A stretch of 64,000 bases of DNA from an uncultured Candidatus Thioglobus sp. (GTDB lineage: Bacteria > Pseudomonadota > Gammaproteobacteria > PS1 > Pseudothioglobaceae): contig CAJJCX010000004.1 in NCBI GenBank assembly GCA_905182815.1, forward strand, positions 1-64,000. The letters run 5' to 3'. The notes under the pieces were generated by a model, which saw only the letters and a list, made by a program, of their open reading frames with translations, made no database searches and had not been told where the DNA came from. Numbering within the stretch: position 1 is the stretch's first letter; the number at the start of each line of letters is the position of its first letter. A program made the position numbers and the translations under genes. Positions 16,970 through 27,008 of this stretch are shown piece after piece.

Positions 16970-18582
16970 TATTCTTCTCCTAGGTTTTTAACTGACGCTC
17001 TAAGCTCGTGTTTTTGTATTTTCCCAGTTGCGGTTTTTGGCAGCGGCCCAAAGACAACTTTTTTTGGCCTTTTAAATTTAGCCATATTGTTTTTGCAAAA
17101 GGCTATAAGCTCATCTTCAGAAGCCTCTTGGTTAGACTTGAGTTCTACAAATGCACACGGCACTTCTCCCCAAGTCTCATTTGGCATTGCTACAACTGCT
17201 GCTTCTCCGACTGCAGGATGTTGATAAAGTACATTTTCAACCTCCACGGAAGAAATATTCTCACCACCCGATATGATGATGTCTTTTGATCTGTCTTTAA
17301 TTTGAATATAGCCATCACTATGAATTACTGCTAGGTCGCCACTATGAAACCAGCCACCTGCAAATGCCTCTTCTGTTGCCTTGGGGCTGTTCCAATAGCC
17401 CATCATACAAGTGTTACAGCGAATTACAATTTCACCAATCGCCTCTCCGTCATGCGGAACTCGCTGCCCAGTCTCTTGATCAATGACGCTAACATCCTCG
17501 GTCATTGGGAATCTTACTCCCTGCCTTGAGCTTAATTTAGCAAGCTCGGCTGGACTCTCATTAAGCCAAGATGCTTGAGGTGCGGCTTGAAGGATATGTC
17601 CATACGTTTCAGTCAATCCATATACATGCATAACATTAAATCCTAGTTTCATCATGCTCTCTAAAACCTTTGCAGGAGGAGGTGCGCCAGCAGTCATTAC
17701 TTTAATTTCTCTCTCAAAATATTTTTGCGTTTCTTTAGGCGCGTTGGCAAGCATATTGAGCATTATAGGAGCTCCACCAAAGTGAGTTACATTATGCTGT
17801 TCAAGGAGGTTAAATACTTTTTCAGGGGCAAAAGTCCTAAGGCAAACTATAGTTCCAGCGATCGCAGCCATTGTCCAAGCATGGCCCCAGCCATTGCAGT
17901 GAAATAATGGAACTGAGTACAGATAAACCGGGTGGTTGGGAAGGCTCCAGCCAATCACAGTACCCATACTCATTAAATAAGAGCCACGATGATGATAGAC
18001 GACGCCTTTAGGTTTTCCAGTTGTTCCAGAGGTGTAGCTGAGTGAAAGTGGGCTCCACTCATCATCAGGCATTTGCCAGTTATATAGAGGATCTCCATTT
18101 ACAACTAGAGATTCATAATCAGTTATATCTGAAGAAATATCAGGCTGTGATTCAGCAAAAGAATCGTTTATTACTACTATTTTTGGACTAACTGAAGTCA
18201 TAGAGAGGGCCTCAGATGCAACTGCAAAAAGCTCTCTGTCAACAAAGAGCATCTTTGCATTACTGTCGTCAAAAATGTATGCAATTGTTGCGGCATCAAG
18301 TCTAATATTTATAGTGTTTAGGATTGCGCCAGCCATTGGAATTGAAAAATGTGATTCAAACATTTCTGGGGTGTTAAATGCCAGTACCGAGACAGTATCA
18401 CCTGGCTTTATGCCATAACTTTTTAGACTTGAGGCAATTCGAACGCATCTTTCTCTTGACTCACTCCAAGTGTAAGCTCTATTTTCATAAATTACAGAAG
18501 TGTGCTGACCATAAACATCCGCTGTTCTATGTAAGAACGAAAGCGGTGAAAGAGGTATAAAATTTGCAGGATTTTTTTTCAT
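16969..18582 (-). CDS. AMP-forming acyl-CoA ligase, DmdB-like
   Basis: An acyl-adenylate-forming ligase of 537 residues that activates a carboxylate with ATP and CoA. The P-loop YTSGTTGKPKG is at residues 183-193, the adenylate motif GLTETYG is mid-protein, and the catalytic Lys lies in PKTATGKIQK near residue 521. The length and the pairing with a 584-residue acyl-CoA dehydrogenase resemble methylmercaptopropionate-CoA ligase DmdB, but medium- or short-chain acids fit equally well. It is followed directly by the dehydrogenase gene. Confidence 0.9.
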   Translation of the reverse strand: MKKNPANFIPLSPLSFLHRTADVYGQHTSVIYENRAYTWSESRERCVRIASSLKSYGIKPGDTVSVLAFNTPEMFESHFSIPMAGAILNTINIRLDAATIAYIFDDSNAKMLFVDRELFAVASEALSMTSVSPKIVVINDSFAESQPDISSDITDYESLVVNGDPLYNWQMPDDEWSPLSLSYTSGTTGKPKGVVYHHRGSYLMSMGTVIGWSLPNHPVYLYSVPLFHCNGWGHAWTMAAIAGTIVCLRTFAPEKVFNLLEQHNVTHFGGAPIMLNMLANAPKETQKYFEREIKVMTAGAPPPAKVLESMMKLGFNVMHVYGLTETYGHILQAAPQASWLNESPAELAKLSSRQGVRFPMTEDVSVIDQETGQRVPHDGEAIGEIVIRCNTCMMGYWNSPKATEEAFAGGWFHSGDLAVIHSDGYIQIKDRSKDIIISGGENISSVEVENVLYQHPAVGEAAVVAMPNETWGEVPCAFVELKSNQEASEDELIAFCKNNMAKFKRPKKVVFGPLPKTATGKIQKHELRASVKNLGEE

Positions 18583-18593
18583 AGCATTAACGG

Positions 18594-20891
18594 TTAATTT
18601 CTAAGCGTAATTCCATTATCTAACATAGATACAATTCTTGCTTGCGTTTCTTGCGTTTGAGCAAGAGTGAGGAATGAAGAGCGCTCAGCATCTAAAATAT
18701 CTTGTTCAGTAAAAATAGTACCAGAAGCACAATTTCCACCAGTCATAATTCTTCCAATCTCAGTTCCAACAGTCACATCATGTGGCGTAAGCATGCCATT
18801 TTTATGATTTGTTGTAAGCCATTGCAGCATTTCTTCAAAGTGGTCTACGCCAGAAAGTGCGAGGGGATTTCGGGCTTTTGCTTTTGAGGTTGTCTCAATC
18901 GATGAAAGCGCATCAGTCAGTATGCGGTCTCTATTCATATGAAAGACATCATTAGCTCTTCTCATTGATAGAGCATCAGCTTCTTGTGGAGAGTTGGCTT
19001 TTCTACCAAGTCCAATATTCATAAATGATTTCCAGGCACCTTTCCGACCGTCTCCTAGACTTTCAGACCACCTATATAGTGTTTCTTTACATCCACCACC
19101 AGCTGGAACAACCCCCATAAATGACTCAACAAGGCCCATGACAGAGTTAGCATGACCAACAACATGATCCGCATGAAGGACAACTTCAAAGCCACCACCA
19201 ATTGACATGCCAACAGGGGCAGCAATTACAGGTAGTTTTGAATTTCTCATTTGTAGCATTGTGTTTTGAAAGTAAATAAGAAATGCATCAAGAGCATCAA
19301 AGTCATTTTTTTCAAAGCAATTTCTAACACTCCAAAGACTAACCCCACATGAGAAATGCTGGAAGTCATTGTGAATTACCACGCCTCGTAAGCCCTTTTT
19401 TTCAGACTCAGATATTGCATCAGAAATCATATCTAAAGACCCACTATCAAGAGCATTAGCTTTTGAGTGAAACTCAACAATTGCCGCGCCTTCGTATTCA
19501 AACCAGCTAGCAGACTCATTTGAATTGATTGCTTTGAGGGTTTGTCGCACTTCAGAAAATCTAAGCACACCATCTGGCCTGATAATTGGTTTTAGATTTC
19601 CACTAGGTGAAAGGGAGCTTAATCCAGATTTTGAATTGATATAAAATTTATTGTTAATAGCCTTAAGAAGAAACTCTGGAACGTCTCTACCATCAGCTTG
19701 TAGTCTGTCAACAAAGTACTCAATTCCAATTTCATCTAACAGCTCAAATGGCCCCTGAACCCAGTTATAGCCAAGCTTCATAGCATCATCTATCTGCGTT
19801 AAATCATCAGTGACCTCTGGTACCAGAGAAGCAGCATAGCAGAGCGTTTCTGAAATAACATCCCATATATAAAGACCATACGGGCTTGTGTCTTTAATAA
19901 TAAAAGAGACCCCAATTTTTTCTGCCTCTTCAAGAAGAGGGGTCTTTAAGCGCTCATGAGGACCATAACTTCCATTCGATAAATCAATTACTTGTCTTTC
20001 ATCACCAATTTGTTTATAAAAACCTTTTTCATTTTTATTTCCAGTTTGGCCATTTGCAATCATTTTGCTCATAAACTTAATTTGAGACGAGTACTTATGA
20101 AAAGCATCATTTTCTGGAAGTATACTTACGAGGCTTTTGACAACATCAGCCATAAGATCAATGCCTATTAAATCATATAGTCCAAAAACCCCTGTCTTTG
20201 GAAGACCTAGAGGTCTGCCAAAAAAAGCATCCGCTTCTGTTGGTGATAGCTTATATTCAAAGGCTTTATGAAGGGCACACTGGATAGCAAAAACACCTAC
20301 TCTATTAGCAAGAAAGCCAGGCGTATCTGAGCATGAGACAACACCTTTTCCAAGTATTTTCTCACTAAATAAATCAAGAGTATCAATTACTTCATCTCTA
20401 GTAAATTCACCACGCACCAATTCAAGTAATCTCATGAATCTAACTGGGTTGAAAAAATGAGTTATTGCAAAGCGCTCACAAAACTTTTTTGGCATTCCTT
20501 TTGTCAGAAGACTAATGGGAATCGTTGAGGTATTAGAGGTAATAATGGTTGACTCTTTACAGCCTTCATTTAACTTTTGATAAAGGGCTTGCTTAATATC
20601 AAGCCTCTCTACAACAGCTTCAGCAATCCAATCGCAATCCTCAAGCTCATGGAAGTGATCACGCGTGTTTCCAATTCTTATAAGGCTTTCCGCCTCTTTA
20701 CTCATAAGGCCAGGCATGTCTGGGTCTTTAAGCCTTTCAAGGCCTTTAGCCGCTAGGCTGTTTACGTTCTCACCCTCACTAGGAAGGTCAAGAAGCCAGA
20801 CTTCTACCCCAGCATTTGCAACTTGACCAGCAATTCCAGCCCCCATTGTTCCGGCGCCAATAACGCCAACTTTTTTAATTTGATTTGTCAT
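18594..20891 (-). CDS. fadN: Bifunctional 3-hydroxyacyl-CoA dehydrogenase / enoyl-CoA hydratase
   Basis: This 765-residue protein has the dehydrogenase first (NAD fold GAGTMGAG, residues 12-19; then SNTSTIPIS and FNPVRFMRLLELV) and a crotonase domain from about residue 430. That order is opposite to FadB and matches FadN-type proteins. The crotonase part keeps both catalytic Glu residues (GGGFEVVL and GLVESFMGVVPAGGG), so hydratase activity is expected. With the neighbouring ligase and dehydrogenase it supplies steps two and three of beta-oxidation. No thiolase gene is present nearby. The symbol is by resemblance only. Confidence 0.88.
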   Translation of the reverse strand: MTNQIKKVGVIGAGTMGAGIAGQVANAGVEVWLLDLPSEGENVNSLAAKGLERLKDPDMPGLMSKEAESLIRIGNTRDHFHELEDCDWIAEAVVERLDIKQALYQKLNEGCKESTIITSNTSTIPISLLTKGMPKKFCERFAITHFFNPVRFMRLLELVRGEFTRDEVIDTLDLFSEKILGKGVVSCSDTPGFLANRVGVFAIQCALHKAFEYKLSPTEADAFFGRPLGLPKTGVFGLYDLIGIDLMADVVKSLVSILPENDAFHKYSSQIKFMSKMIANGQTGNKNEKGFYKQIGDERQVIDLSNGSYGPHERLKTPLLEEAEKIGVSFIIKDTSPYGLYIWDVISETLCYAASLVPEVTDDLTQIDDAMKLGYNWVQGPFELLDEIGIEYFVDRLQADGRDVPEFLLKAINNKFYINSKSGLSSLSPSGNLKPIIRPDGVLRFSEVRQTLKAINSNESASWFEYEGAAIVEFHSKANALDSGSLDMISDAISESEKKGLRGVVIHNDFQHFSCGVSLWSVRNCFEKNDFDALDAFLIYFQNTMLQMRNSKLPVIAAPVGMSIGGGFEVVLHADHVVGHANSVMGLVESFMGVVPAGGGCKETLYRWSESLGDGRKGAWKSFMNIGLGRKANSPQEADALSMRRANDVFHMNRDRILTDALSSIETTSKAKARNPLALSGVDHFEEMLQWLTTNHKNGMLTPHDVTVGTEIGRIMTGGNCASGTIFTEQDILDAERSSFLTLAQTQETQARIVSMLDNGITLRN

Positions 20892-21679
20892 GAAGAGTTT
20901 TTTAGAATGAATGATTTAATAGCGTCAAGAGTATCTTTTGGAGACTCTATTGGAAGCATATGGCCTGCATTAGAAATAGTCGTGGTCTCAGCATTCAGCA
21001 GCTCAGCTAATTCTAAGCCGAATCGAAGAGGCGTATTTTTGTCTTCTGTTGCGAGAATAACATTAGATGGAATGTTGATATTTTTAGCACAATTTATGCC
21101 ATTTTTATATTCAGTGCAAGCAATAAGATCTTCTGCTAGGGGATTATTAGCCATTATTTGTCGACCAATTCCTATAGGCTGCATTCCTGGAACAGCACTA
21201 CTACCTGATTGTGACTGAGAGCCAAACCCCCACTTGAGCAACATATCAGCTGCATCAATAGGTGTCTTTTTGGCTGCGTCAACCAGAGCTTCGTTAACAG
21301 GTATTGAGGCAGCAGTTGCAACAGCAGTTAGTGTTTTTAGTTTTGCCCCTAAAGAGCTGGCTGTCTCCAAAGCAACAAGAAATCCTTGAGAGTGGCCAAC
21401 AAGATGTATTGATTCACAGCCTGCTAGTTTAAGAGTTTTTCCAAGCCATTTGCCCATCTCTTCAATTGTTTTTAAAGGCTTACCTTCTGAAAGGCTATGA
21501 CCTGGCAGGTCAGGTGCAAATACTGAAAAACCATGAAAAGCAAACCATCTAGCCTGAAGGGCCCAAGACCTATGGTCTAGACCACTTCCATGAATAAACA
21601 CCACAGTAGGTTTTTTGGGATCAAATGCACAGCCACCGGTGGCTACAAAAATATTTTCTCCATCAACAACAATATTCAT
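20888..21679 (-). CDS. Alpha/beta hydrolase
   Basis: A 263-residue serine hydrolase: the oxyanion region HGSGLDHRSW is at residues 30-39, the nucleophile elbow GHSQG has Ser97, and a late GHMLPIE carries the His. It lies in a cluster of CoA-ester enzymes with four-base and one-base overlaps to its neighbours, so it may cleave a thioester or ester intermediate of the same pathway. No signal peptide is seen, so it should be cytoplasmic. Confidence 0.85.
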   Translation of the reverse strand: MNIVVDGENIFVATGGCAFDPKKPTVVFIHGSGLDHRSWALQARWFAFHGFSVFAPDLPGHSLSEGKPLKTIEEMGKWLGKTLKLAGCESIHLVGHSQGFLVALETASSLGAKLKTLTAVATAASIPVNEALVDAAKKTPIDAADMLLKWGFGSQSQSGSSAVPGMQPIGIGRQIMANNPLAEDLIACTEYKNGINCAKNINIPSNVILATEDKNTPLRFGLELAELLNAETTTISNAGHMLPIESPKDTLDAIKSFILKNSS

Positions 21680-22980
21680 TATGAAATTGCCTTTTCTACT
21701 GCTTTAAGCCCAGATTTGAAGTCACTAATAATATCTGTTACAGATTCTATTCCAACAGATACGCGTATTAAGTCAACACTACTTCCAGCTGCTTTCATTG
21801 CTTCTTCATCAAGGCGCGAGTGAGTAGTACTAGCTGGATGAAGAACTAAGGTTCTTGAGTCACCAACATTTGCTAAATTAGATGATAATTTTAGTGCATT
21901 GATAAATGCCGCACCACCTTCTCTGCCCCCTTTGACCCCAAAGCAAAGCATAGAGCCAGCACCATTTGGAAATAGCTTTTGAGCAATTTCATAAGTTGGG
22001 TTTTCGGGTAAATCTGGATGGTTAACCCACATAACAGCGGATTGTTCTAGGAGCCACTTTGCAAGTTTAACCGCATTTTTTACATGTTGATTCATTCTAA
22101 GGGTGAGAGTTTCTATTCCTTGAAGAATCAAAAATGCACTATGAGGGCTCATTGCTGGACCAAAATCACGCATTGATTCTGCTCTAATTTTCATTGATAG
22201 GGCAGAGGGACCAAATTCTTCCCAAAAATTTATACCATGAAATGGCTCATAAGGTGTTGTTAGGGTTGGGTGTTTGTTGCTAGAACCCCAGTCAAAAGAA
22301 CCGCCATCAACAATTACCCCTCCAACAGCAACTCCATGCCCACCAATCCATTTTGTGACTGAGTGAACAACTACATCAACGCCGTGCTCTAAAGGCTTGC
22401 ATAATACAGGCGTAGCAAAAGTAGCATCCACAACAAGCGGCAAGTTATTTTGATGGGCGATTTCAGCAATTTTAGGAAGGTCAGAAACCTCGAGCCCTGG
22501 ATTTCCTATTGACTCACAAAACACAAGCTTAGTATTTTCTTGTATTGCGTCTTTTAGGGCTTTTTCATCATTTATAGAAACAAAGGTACATTCTATATTA
22601 AACCTTTTAAGAGTGTGTTTTAGAAGTGTTGCTGTCGAACCATAAATTTGTGACGCACTTACAATATGATCTCCTGCAGAACACAGGCTAATAAAAGTAA
22701 CAAAAAGTGCGCTCATGCCTGAAGCAGTACAAATAGCTCCAACACCACCTTCAAGTGCAGCAATTCGCTGCTCTAAAACCGCAACTGTTGGATTGGTCAT
22801 TCGGCTATATATGTGACCACCTTTTTCAATATTAAAAAGAGCTGCAGCATCGTCAACTGTTTCGAAAACATAAGAGGTGGTTTGGTATATAGGAACTGCT
22901 CTGCTTCCAAAAGACGATTCTGGCTGATAACCAGAATGCAAAGATATTGTTTCAGGACCAAAAAAGGATGACTTTCCCAT
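21679..22980 (-). CDS. metY: O-acetylhomoserine aminocarboxypropyltransferase (sulfhydrylase)
   Basis: PLP enzyme of the Cys/Met metabolism family, 433 residues, in the long O-acetylhomoserine sulfhydrylase subgroup. The PLP Lys is Lys210 in HSVTKWIGGHG; the SRMTNPT motif binds cofactor phosphate. It condenses O-acetylhomoserine with sulfide to give homocysteine, and family members also accept methanethiol to give methionine directly. Placed at the head of a gene set that may degrade methylmercaptopropionate, recapture of methanethiol is an attractive but unproven role. Confidence 0.92.
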   Translation of the reverse strand: MGKSSFFGPETISLHSGYQPESSFGSRAVPIYQTTSYVFETVDDAAALFNIEKGGHIYSRMTNPTVAVLEQRIAALEGGVGAICTASGMSALFVTFISLCSAGDHIVSASQIYGSTATLLKHTLKRFNIECTFVSINDEKALKDAIQENTKLVFCESIGNPGLEVSDLPKIAEIAHQNNLPLVVDATFATPVLCKPLEHGVDVVVHSVTKWIGGHGVAVGGVIVDGGSFDWGSSNKHPTLTTPYEPFHGINFWEEFGPSALSMKIRAESMRDFGPAMSPHSAFLILQGIETLTLRMNQHVKNAVKLAKWLLEQSAVMWVNHPDLPENPTYEIAQKLFPNGAGSMLCFGVKGGREGGAAFINALKLSSNLANVGDSRTLVLHPASTTHSRLDEEAMKAAGSSVDLIRVSVGIESVTDIISDFKSGLKAVEKAIS

Positions 22981-23003
22981 AAATGCTCAGTTTAAAAAAC
23001 AAA

Positions 23004-23017
23004 GAGAATATTTTCTC
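23004..23017 (-). promoter_or_regulatory. Palindrome upstream of metY
   Basis: GAGAA-TATT-TTCTC lies about 25 bases before the metY ATG, next to a TTGTGA that could be a -35 box. It could be an operator for the metY-to-acyl-CoA-dehydrogenase operon. No regulator gene is adjacent, and no SAM riboswitch fold fits in this 77-base spacer. Confidence 0.3.
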
Positions 23018-23057
23018 ACAACTGGCTATTGAGGTGGTTTAAATTTTGTCTTAAAGG

Positions 23058-23732
23058 TTATTTAGCTAAAGCCAGCTCTTTGCGCATTTTGTCAATCGTT
23101 AACTTGTAATTTTCAGTATTAAAAATTGCTGACCCGGCGACAAATGTATCAGCACCAGCTGCCGCAATTTCTTGAATATTGTCAACTTTAACGCCACCAT
23201 CAACCTCAAGTCTTGTGCTAAGGCCTTTTTCATCAATTAATTTTCTTACAATTTTCAATTTTTCTAAAGACGAGGCTATGAAAGACTGACCTCCAAATCC
23301 TGGATTTACTGACATCAGCAGTATCATGTCAAGTTGATCGATTACATGCTCTAAATAGTGAAGTGAGGTTGCTGGGTTAAAAACTAAACCTGCTTTGCAG
23401 CCATTTTCTTTTATAAGCCCTATTGTGCGGTCTATATGATCAGAGGCTTCGGGGTGAAATGTGATGTAAGAAGCCCCCGCTTTTGCAAAGTCAGGAATAA
23501 TTCTATCGACTGGCTTGACCATTAAGTGAACATCGATTGGTGCAGTAACACCATGATTTCTCAGTGCTTCGCAAACTAAAGGCCCAATTGTAAGGTTTGG
23601 CACATAGTGATTATCCATGACATCAAAATGAACAATGTCGGCACCAGCAACTAAAACATTATCAACCTCTTCTCCAAGCTTAGCAAAATCTGCTGAAAGT
23701 ATTGAGGGGGCGATAAAGTTTGGTTGCTTCAT
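23058..23732 (-). CDS. rpe: Ribulose-phosphate 3-epimerase
   Basis: A 224-residue TIM barrel that interconverts ribulose-5-phosphate and xylulose-5-phosphate in the pentose phosphate pathway. Family motifs are clear: [12 protein letters not shown] at the N-terminus, [15 protein letters not shown] with a catalytic Asp, [21 protein letters not shown] and EVDGGVK with the second Asp. It lies 12 bases after gpmI. Confidence 0.97.
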   Translation of the reverse strand: MKQPNFIAPSILSADFAKLGEEVDNVLVAGADIVHFDVMDNHYVPNLTIGPLVCEALRNHGVTAPIDVHLMVKPVDRIIPDFAKAGASYITFHPEASDHIDRTIGLIKENGCKAGLVFNPATSLHYLEHVIDQLDMILLMSVNPGFGGQSFIASSLEKLKIVRKLIDEKGLSTRLEVDGGVKVDNIQEIAAAGADTFVAGSAIFNTENYKLTIDKMRKELALAK

Positions 23733-23744
23733 TTTAGTCTCCGT

Positions 23745-25271
23745 TTATTCTATAAAAAGGCTTTGGCCTGTCATTTCTTTTGGCTGATCAATTTCCATAA
23801 GCTCCAAAAGCGAAGGCGCTAGGTCTGCAAGTGTACCAATATGTGGGCCCAATAGTGAGCTTTTCCTTTTCCCAACATATATTAAAGGGACTGGATTAGT
23901 TGTATGTGCAGTATGGTTTTTTTGCGTTTCAGGGTCTAACATTTGTTCTACATTTCCATGGTCTGCAGTAATGAGGACTTCGGTTTCAGACTCTAGACAT
24001 GCCTGGTGAATTTTTCCTAAGCAGCTATCGACTGCTTCAACGGCTTTAATGGCCGCCTCAAGGTTTCCAGTGTGCCCAACCATGTCTGTGTTGGCAAAAT
24101 TACAAACAACCAGTTTATGTTTTCGAGATTTAAGTTCTGAAATAAGATTTTCAGTTAATTCGTATGCACTCATTTCTGGCTTTAAATCATAAGTTTTTAC
24201 ATTAGGCGATTGAATAAGCTTTCTTTCTTCTCCAGCAAGTATTGTCTCAACGCCCCCATTAAAGAAAAAGGTAACGTGTGCGTATTTTTCAGTTTCAGCA
24301 ATTCTAAGCTGACTAAAACCAAGGCTTGAAATATAGTAACCCAGAGTGTTAAAGACAGATATTGGAGGATAAGCGCACTCAAGATTAAAGTCTTTCTTGA
24401 ACTCTGTGAGGCAAATAAAATTGCATTTTTTGAACGCATGCCTATCAAATCCATCAAATATTTCTGAAGTTAGAGCTTGAGTTATTTCTCTTGCACGATC
24501 TGCACGATAATTCATAAAGATTACTGTATCGCCATTATTAATTTTTACAGGTTCACCAATAATTGTAGGAGCAATAAACTCATCATTTTCGCCTTCTTCA
24601 TAGGCCATTTGGATTGCATTTTTTGCAGAATCTGCTTTACGATCTCCTTTTCCAGAAGATATTAATTCATAAGCTTTTGAAACCCTCTCCCAGCGATTGT
24701 CTCGATCCATTGCATAGAACCTTCCTACTACTGAAACAATTTTACCTAAATTTAGCTCAGAGATTTTTAACTCCAGCAGTTCAATAAATTTTGAGGCACT
24801 GTTTGGCGGCGTATCACGCCCATCTGTAAAGACATGAAAATAAACCTCTTTGCAGCCTTTTTGTTTTGCCAGCTCAAGAGCCGCATAAATGTGGTCTTGG
24901 TGCGAGTGAACTCCTCCATCAGATAAGAGTCCAAGAATATGCACTGCTTTATTATTAGCCTTAGCAGAGTCAAGTGCTTTGCACAAATTTTTATTGCTGA
25001 AGAAAGCACCACTTTTAATGTCATTACCTATTCTGGTGAAATCTTGCTCAACAATTCTTCCCGCACCAATTGTTAAGTGGCCTACTTCTGAATTGCCCAT
25101 TTGGCCTTCCGGCAGTCCAACACTTTTTCCAGAGGTTCCAATTAACGTATTAGGGTAGGTATCAATAAGATGATTCCAGTTAGGGGTATTAGCCATTGCT
25201 ATTGCGTTATTCTCAGAGTTTTGAGAATAGCCCCAGCCATCTAAAATTAAAAGTAGTTTTGTATTTTGCAT
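23745..25271 (-). CDS. gpmI: 2,3-bisphosphoglycerate-independent phosphoglycerate mutase
   Basis: A 508-residue manganese enzyme of lower glycolysis, interconverting 3- and 2-phosphoglycerate. Metal-site DGWG is near the N-terminus and the phosphorylated Ser61 sits in MGNSEVGHL. FTDGRDTPP, NYRADRAREI and the C-terminal TADHGNVEQM and NHTAHTTNPVP motifs are all present. It is a full-length alkaline-phosphatase-superfamily member. It lies 14 bases downstream of ychF. Confidence 0.97.
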   Translation of the reverse strand: MQNTKLLLILDGWGYSQNSENNAIAMANTPNWNHLIDTYPNTLIGTSGKSVGLPEGQMGNSEVGHLTIGAGRIVEQDFTRIGNDIKSGAFFSNKNLCKALDSAKANNKAVHILGLLSDGGVHSHQDHIYAALELAKQKGCKEVYFHVFTDGRDTPPNSASKFIELLELKISELNLGKIVSVVGRFYAMDRDNRWERVSKAYELISSGKGDRKADSAKNAIQMAYEEGENDEFIAPTIIGEPVKINNGDTVIFMNYRADRAREITQALTSEIFDGFDRHAFKKCNFICLTEFKKDFNLECAYPPISVFNTLGYYISSLGFSQLRIAETEKYAHVTFFFNGGVETILAGEERKLIQSPNVKTYDLKPEMSAYELTENLISELKSRKHKLVVCNFANTDMVGHTGNLEAAIKAVEAVDSCLGKIHQACLESETEVLITADHGNVEQMLDPETQKNHTAHTTNPVPLIYVGKRKSSLLGPHIGTLADLAPSLLELMEIDQPKEMTGQSLFIE

Positions 25272-25285
25272 TGAAAAATTAACAG

Positions 25286-26377
25286 TTATACATTAAATAA
25301 AAAGTGAACTACATCACCATCTTTAACAACATATTCCTTTCCTTCAGAGCGCAACTTGCCGGCGTCTTTTGACCCTTTTTCGCCTTTATATTGAATAAAG
25401 TCTTCATATGAAATCGTTTCAGCTCTAATAAAGCCTTTTTCAAAGTCACCATGTATTTTACCCGCGGCCATTGGAGCTGAATCTCCAATGTTTATTGTCC
25501 AGGCTCTAACCTCTTTAACGCCTGCGGTAAAATATGTTTGAAGCCCTAGCAAGCTATATCCCGCTTTAATTAAGCGATCAAGACCAGATTCAGATTGCCC
25601 CATCTCATCTAAAAAACCTTGCTTGTCTTCGTCATCAAGCTCAGCAATTTCAGACTCAATATCAGCACATACAGCAACAACTTGACTATTTTCATTATCT
25701 GCATAGTTCGTTAATGCAGATAAGTGAGGATTATTTGTAAATCCATTCTCACTTACATTGGCAACATAAAGAACTGGCTTTGAAGTAAGCAATTGCAAGC
25801 CCTTAACTAGCTTTTCCTCTTCTTCAGTAAAGACAAGAGATCTAACTGCATGGCCTTCTTCAAGAGTTGGTAGGATTTTTTCAAGCAAGTTTTTTAAAGG
25901 CAGGCCTTCTTTTTGCCCTGATTTGGAGTTTTTTAAAGCTTTTTGGTAGGCCTTGTCTGCGCTAAAAAGATCGGATAAGGCAAGCTCCGTATTAATTGTA
26001 TCTATGTCATCAAGTGGATCAACTTTATTTGAAACGTGAATGATGTCGTCATTTTCAAAGCATCGAACAACGTGCAGGATTGCATCTGTTTCACGAATAT
26101 TTGAAAGAAATTGATTTCCTAGTCCTTCACCTTTTGAAGCGCCCTCAACTAATCCAGCAATATCTACAAACTCCATTGTGGTTGGTAAAATTTTTTCTGG
26201 AGTAACGATATTTGCTAATCCTTGTAATCGAGGATCATTAACAGGCACGATGCCAACGTTTGGCTCAATCGTACAAAAGGGGTAATTTTCTGAATCTATG
26301 CCCGCCATTGTTAGCGCATTGAATAGTGTTGATTTACCTACATTTGGAAGTCCAACTATGCCACATTTAAATCCCAT
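25286..26377 (-). CDS. ychF: Redox-regulated ATPase YchF
   Basis: The 363-residue P-loop protein starts with [17 protein letters not shown] (Walker A) and contains [17 protein letters not shown] (switch region) and a C-terminal TGS-like domain ([28 protein letters not shown]). YchF binds the ribosome and hydrolyses ATP in preference to GTP. It follows pth by 12 bases, the widely conserved pth-ychF pair. Confidence 0.97.
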   Translation of the reverse strand: MGFKCGIVGLPNVGKSTLFNALTMAGIDSENYPFCTIEPNVGIVPVNDPRLQGLANIVTPEKILPTTMEFVDIAGLVEGASKGEGLGNQFLSNIRETDAILHVVRCFENDDIIHVSNKVDPLDDIDTINTELALSDLFSADKAYQKALKNSKSGQKEGLPLKNLLEKILPTLEEGHAVRSLVFTEEEEKLVKGLQLLTSKPVLYVANVSENGFTNNPHLSALTNYADNENSQVVAVCADIESEIAELDDEDKQGFLDEMGQSESGLDRLIKAGYSLLGLQTYFTAGVKEVRAWTINIGDSAPMAAGKIHGDFEKGFIRAETISYEDFIQYKGEKGSKDAGKLRSEGKEYVVKDGDVVHFLFNV

Positions 26378-26389
26378 CTTCTTGCTCCA

Positions 26390-26959
26390 TTATAAGGAAT
26401 GAAGGGCCTTCATAGCGGCTTCAAAATCTCCATCAACTAGCATTTCAATAACGCCTGATGCTTCTATCATTCCTTGTTCAATTAGTTTTAATTCAGAGCT
26501 AGTTGGGGAGCTTAAAACAAAATCTACAACATCATTTTTTGTTCCTGGATGACCTATTCCCATTCTTAGACGATAAAAATTATTCGTATCAAGTGCCTTA
26601 ATTGTGTCTCTTAGGCCGTTATGACCACCATGTCCACCACCAAGTTTTAGCTTGATTAAGCCAACAGGCAAATCTAACTCATCATGAATCACAAGAGTCT
26701 CTTCAGGTTTGATGTTGTAATAACTCAATAAGCTTTTGATAGAGCCACCAGAATTATTCATAAAGGTCTGAGGCTTGAGAAGGTGAACTTTTTTAGAGCC
26801 AAAGTTAATGGTTGAAGTTTCACCTAGAAACTTAGACTGACCATTAAATTTGGAGCTTAATACACTAGCTAATGAATCAACAAACCAAAAGCCGGCGTTG
26901 TGACGATGTCCTTGATATTCTTTTCCTGGGTTTCCCAGTCCAACAATTAATTTAATCAT
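26390..26959 (-). CDS. pth: Peptidyl-tRNA hydrolase
   Basis: A 189-residue enzyme that frees tRNA from stalled peptidyl-tRNA. The N-terminal VGLGNPGKEYQGHRHNAG contains the catalytic His, and KPQTFMNNSG and HDELDLP follow as in all bacterial Pth proteins. It lies 49 bases after rplY and is likely in the same transcript, an order common in bacteria. Confidence 0.97.
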   Translation of the reverse strand: MIKLIVGLGNPGKEYQGHRHNAGFWFVDSLASVLSSKFNGQSKFLGETSTINFGSKKVHLLKPQTFMNNSGGSIKSLLSYYNIKPEETLVIHDELDLPVGLIKLKLGGGHGGHNGLRDTIKALDTNNFYRLRMGIGHPGTKNDVVDFVLSSPTSSELKLIEQGMIEASGVIEMLVDGDFEAAMKALHSL

Positions 26960-27008
26960 TACAACGCTTCGTTTAAGTATTTATTGAGCCAATAAGGCTG
27001 GCAACGTT

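Noticed and set aside
22981-23057. SAM or other riboswitch upstream of metY
   Set aside because: The spacer is only 77 bases and shows a small palindrome but no riboswitch core.
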